NCBI GenBank assembly: GCA_026390045.1
Contig: JAPLGR010000677.1
Span: 1 to 6,159 of the forward strand
Reading direction: 5' to 3'
From: Chloroflexota bacterium
GTDB taxonomy: Bacteria > Chloroflexota > Anaerolineae > Anaerolineales > E44-bin32
Length of the DNA stretch: 6,159 bases
Shown: piece by piece, positions 6,003 to 6,159 of the stretch
Layout: each line of letters starts with the position of its first letter
How positions within the stretch are numbered: the stretch's first letter is position 1
Position numbers and translations under genes: made by a program
Notes under the pieces: model-generated
The model's database searches: none
What the model was told of the DNA's origin: nothing
What the model saw: the letters and a program-made list of their open reading frames with translations, nothing else

Positions 6003-6159
6003 CTAGTGCAGTTGCTCGCGCAGTCGCGCACTGAAGATGTCCATCACGAAGACCACGATGGCGATGGCGATGAACGCCCCACTGACCGCGCGGTAGTCAC
6101 CCAGGTTGATCCACTGGAACAGGAAGAAACCGATGCCGCCGCCGCCCACGAAGCCGATG
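6003..6159 (-). CDS. phnE: PhnE-type ABC transporter permease, second copy (5' partial)
   Basis: Only the C-terminal 51 residues lie in the window; the gene continues past the right edge. They begin in the conserved 'IGFVGGGGIG' loop, identical over those ten residues to the downstream permease, then run through a final membrane segment (about 24-41 of the visible part) to a short basic tail, REQLH. The TAG stop is separated from the next ATG by one base, which indicates translational coupling and one-to-one production. Two tandem PhnE genes usually encode the two halves of a heterodimeric permease; the ATPase (phnC) and binding-protein (phnD) genes would be expected further upstream, outside the window. 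Confidence 0.88.
   Translation of the reverse strand, partial: IGFVGGGGIGFFLFQWINLGDYRAVSGAFIAIAIVVFVMDIFSARLREQLH

Noticed and set aside
6002..6031. Upstream ATG extension of the complete phnE
   Set aside because: It would overlap the 3' end of the other permease gene; the MKKRPAP start at 6001 gives a normal basic N-terminus before TM1.

Overview
The window is a GC-rich, densely coded stretch of bacterial chromosome with short intergenic gaps. The mix of genes (a Tad-type pilus pair, ComF next to a long-form ribosome hibernation factor, a stand-alone HNH nuclease and tandem PhnE permeases) resembles gene sets I associate with Chloroflexota (Anaerolineae-like lineages). That placement is inference from family memory, not from a marker gene. 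I see no tRNA, rRNA, CRISPR array, insertion sequence or phage gene.

Left, plus strand (1-1559): the 3' end of a TadB-like gene and a complete TadC-like gene, the two inner-membrane platform proteins of a Tad/Flp (type IVc) pilus or secretion machine. They are 14 bp apart and belong to one operon that begins before the window. A strong hairpin terminator at 1576-1606 closes it.

Middle, plus strand (1639-4164): comF (competence/phosphoribosyltransferase family, probable GTG start at 1639), then hpf (long ribosome hibernation promoting factor) 33 bp later, then a second hairpin at 2978-3009. After it comes an unrecognised 377-residue protein. Its N-terminal half looks like a divergent GT-A-type nucleotidyltransferase (MobA/CofC-like) that lacks the usual metal-binding aspartate. 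Its C-terminal half matches nothing I know. A 14-bp perfect stem at 4194-4224 sits between this gene and the convergent gene to its right.

Right, minus strand (4247-6159): a small HNH endonuclease gene with its own near-perfect extended -10 promoter and a very short leader. Upstream of it is the 3' end of an ABC-transporter operon with two PhnE-type permease genes, the second complete and the first cut by the window edge. They are separated by one base (TAG-C-ATG), so they are probably translationally coupled and form a heterodimeric permease for phosphonate or a related phosphorus oxyanion. The complete PhnE carries an extra extracytoplasmic segment of roughly 110 residues between TM1 and TM2, with an Ig-like beta-sandwich flavour and the protein's only two cysteines. 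A hairpin with a T-rich tail ends this operon.

Most of the window is ordinary core and accessory metabolism. The two parts most deserving a second look are the PhnE extracytoplasmic insertion and the degenerate nucleotidyltransferase-like protein behind hpf.
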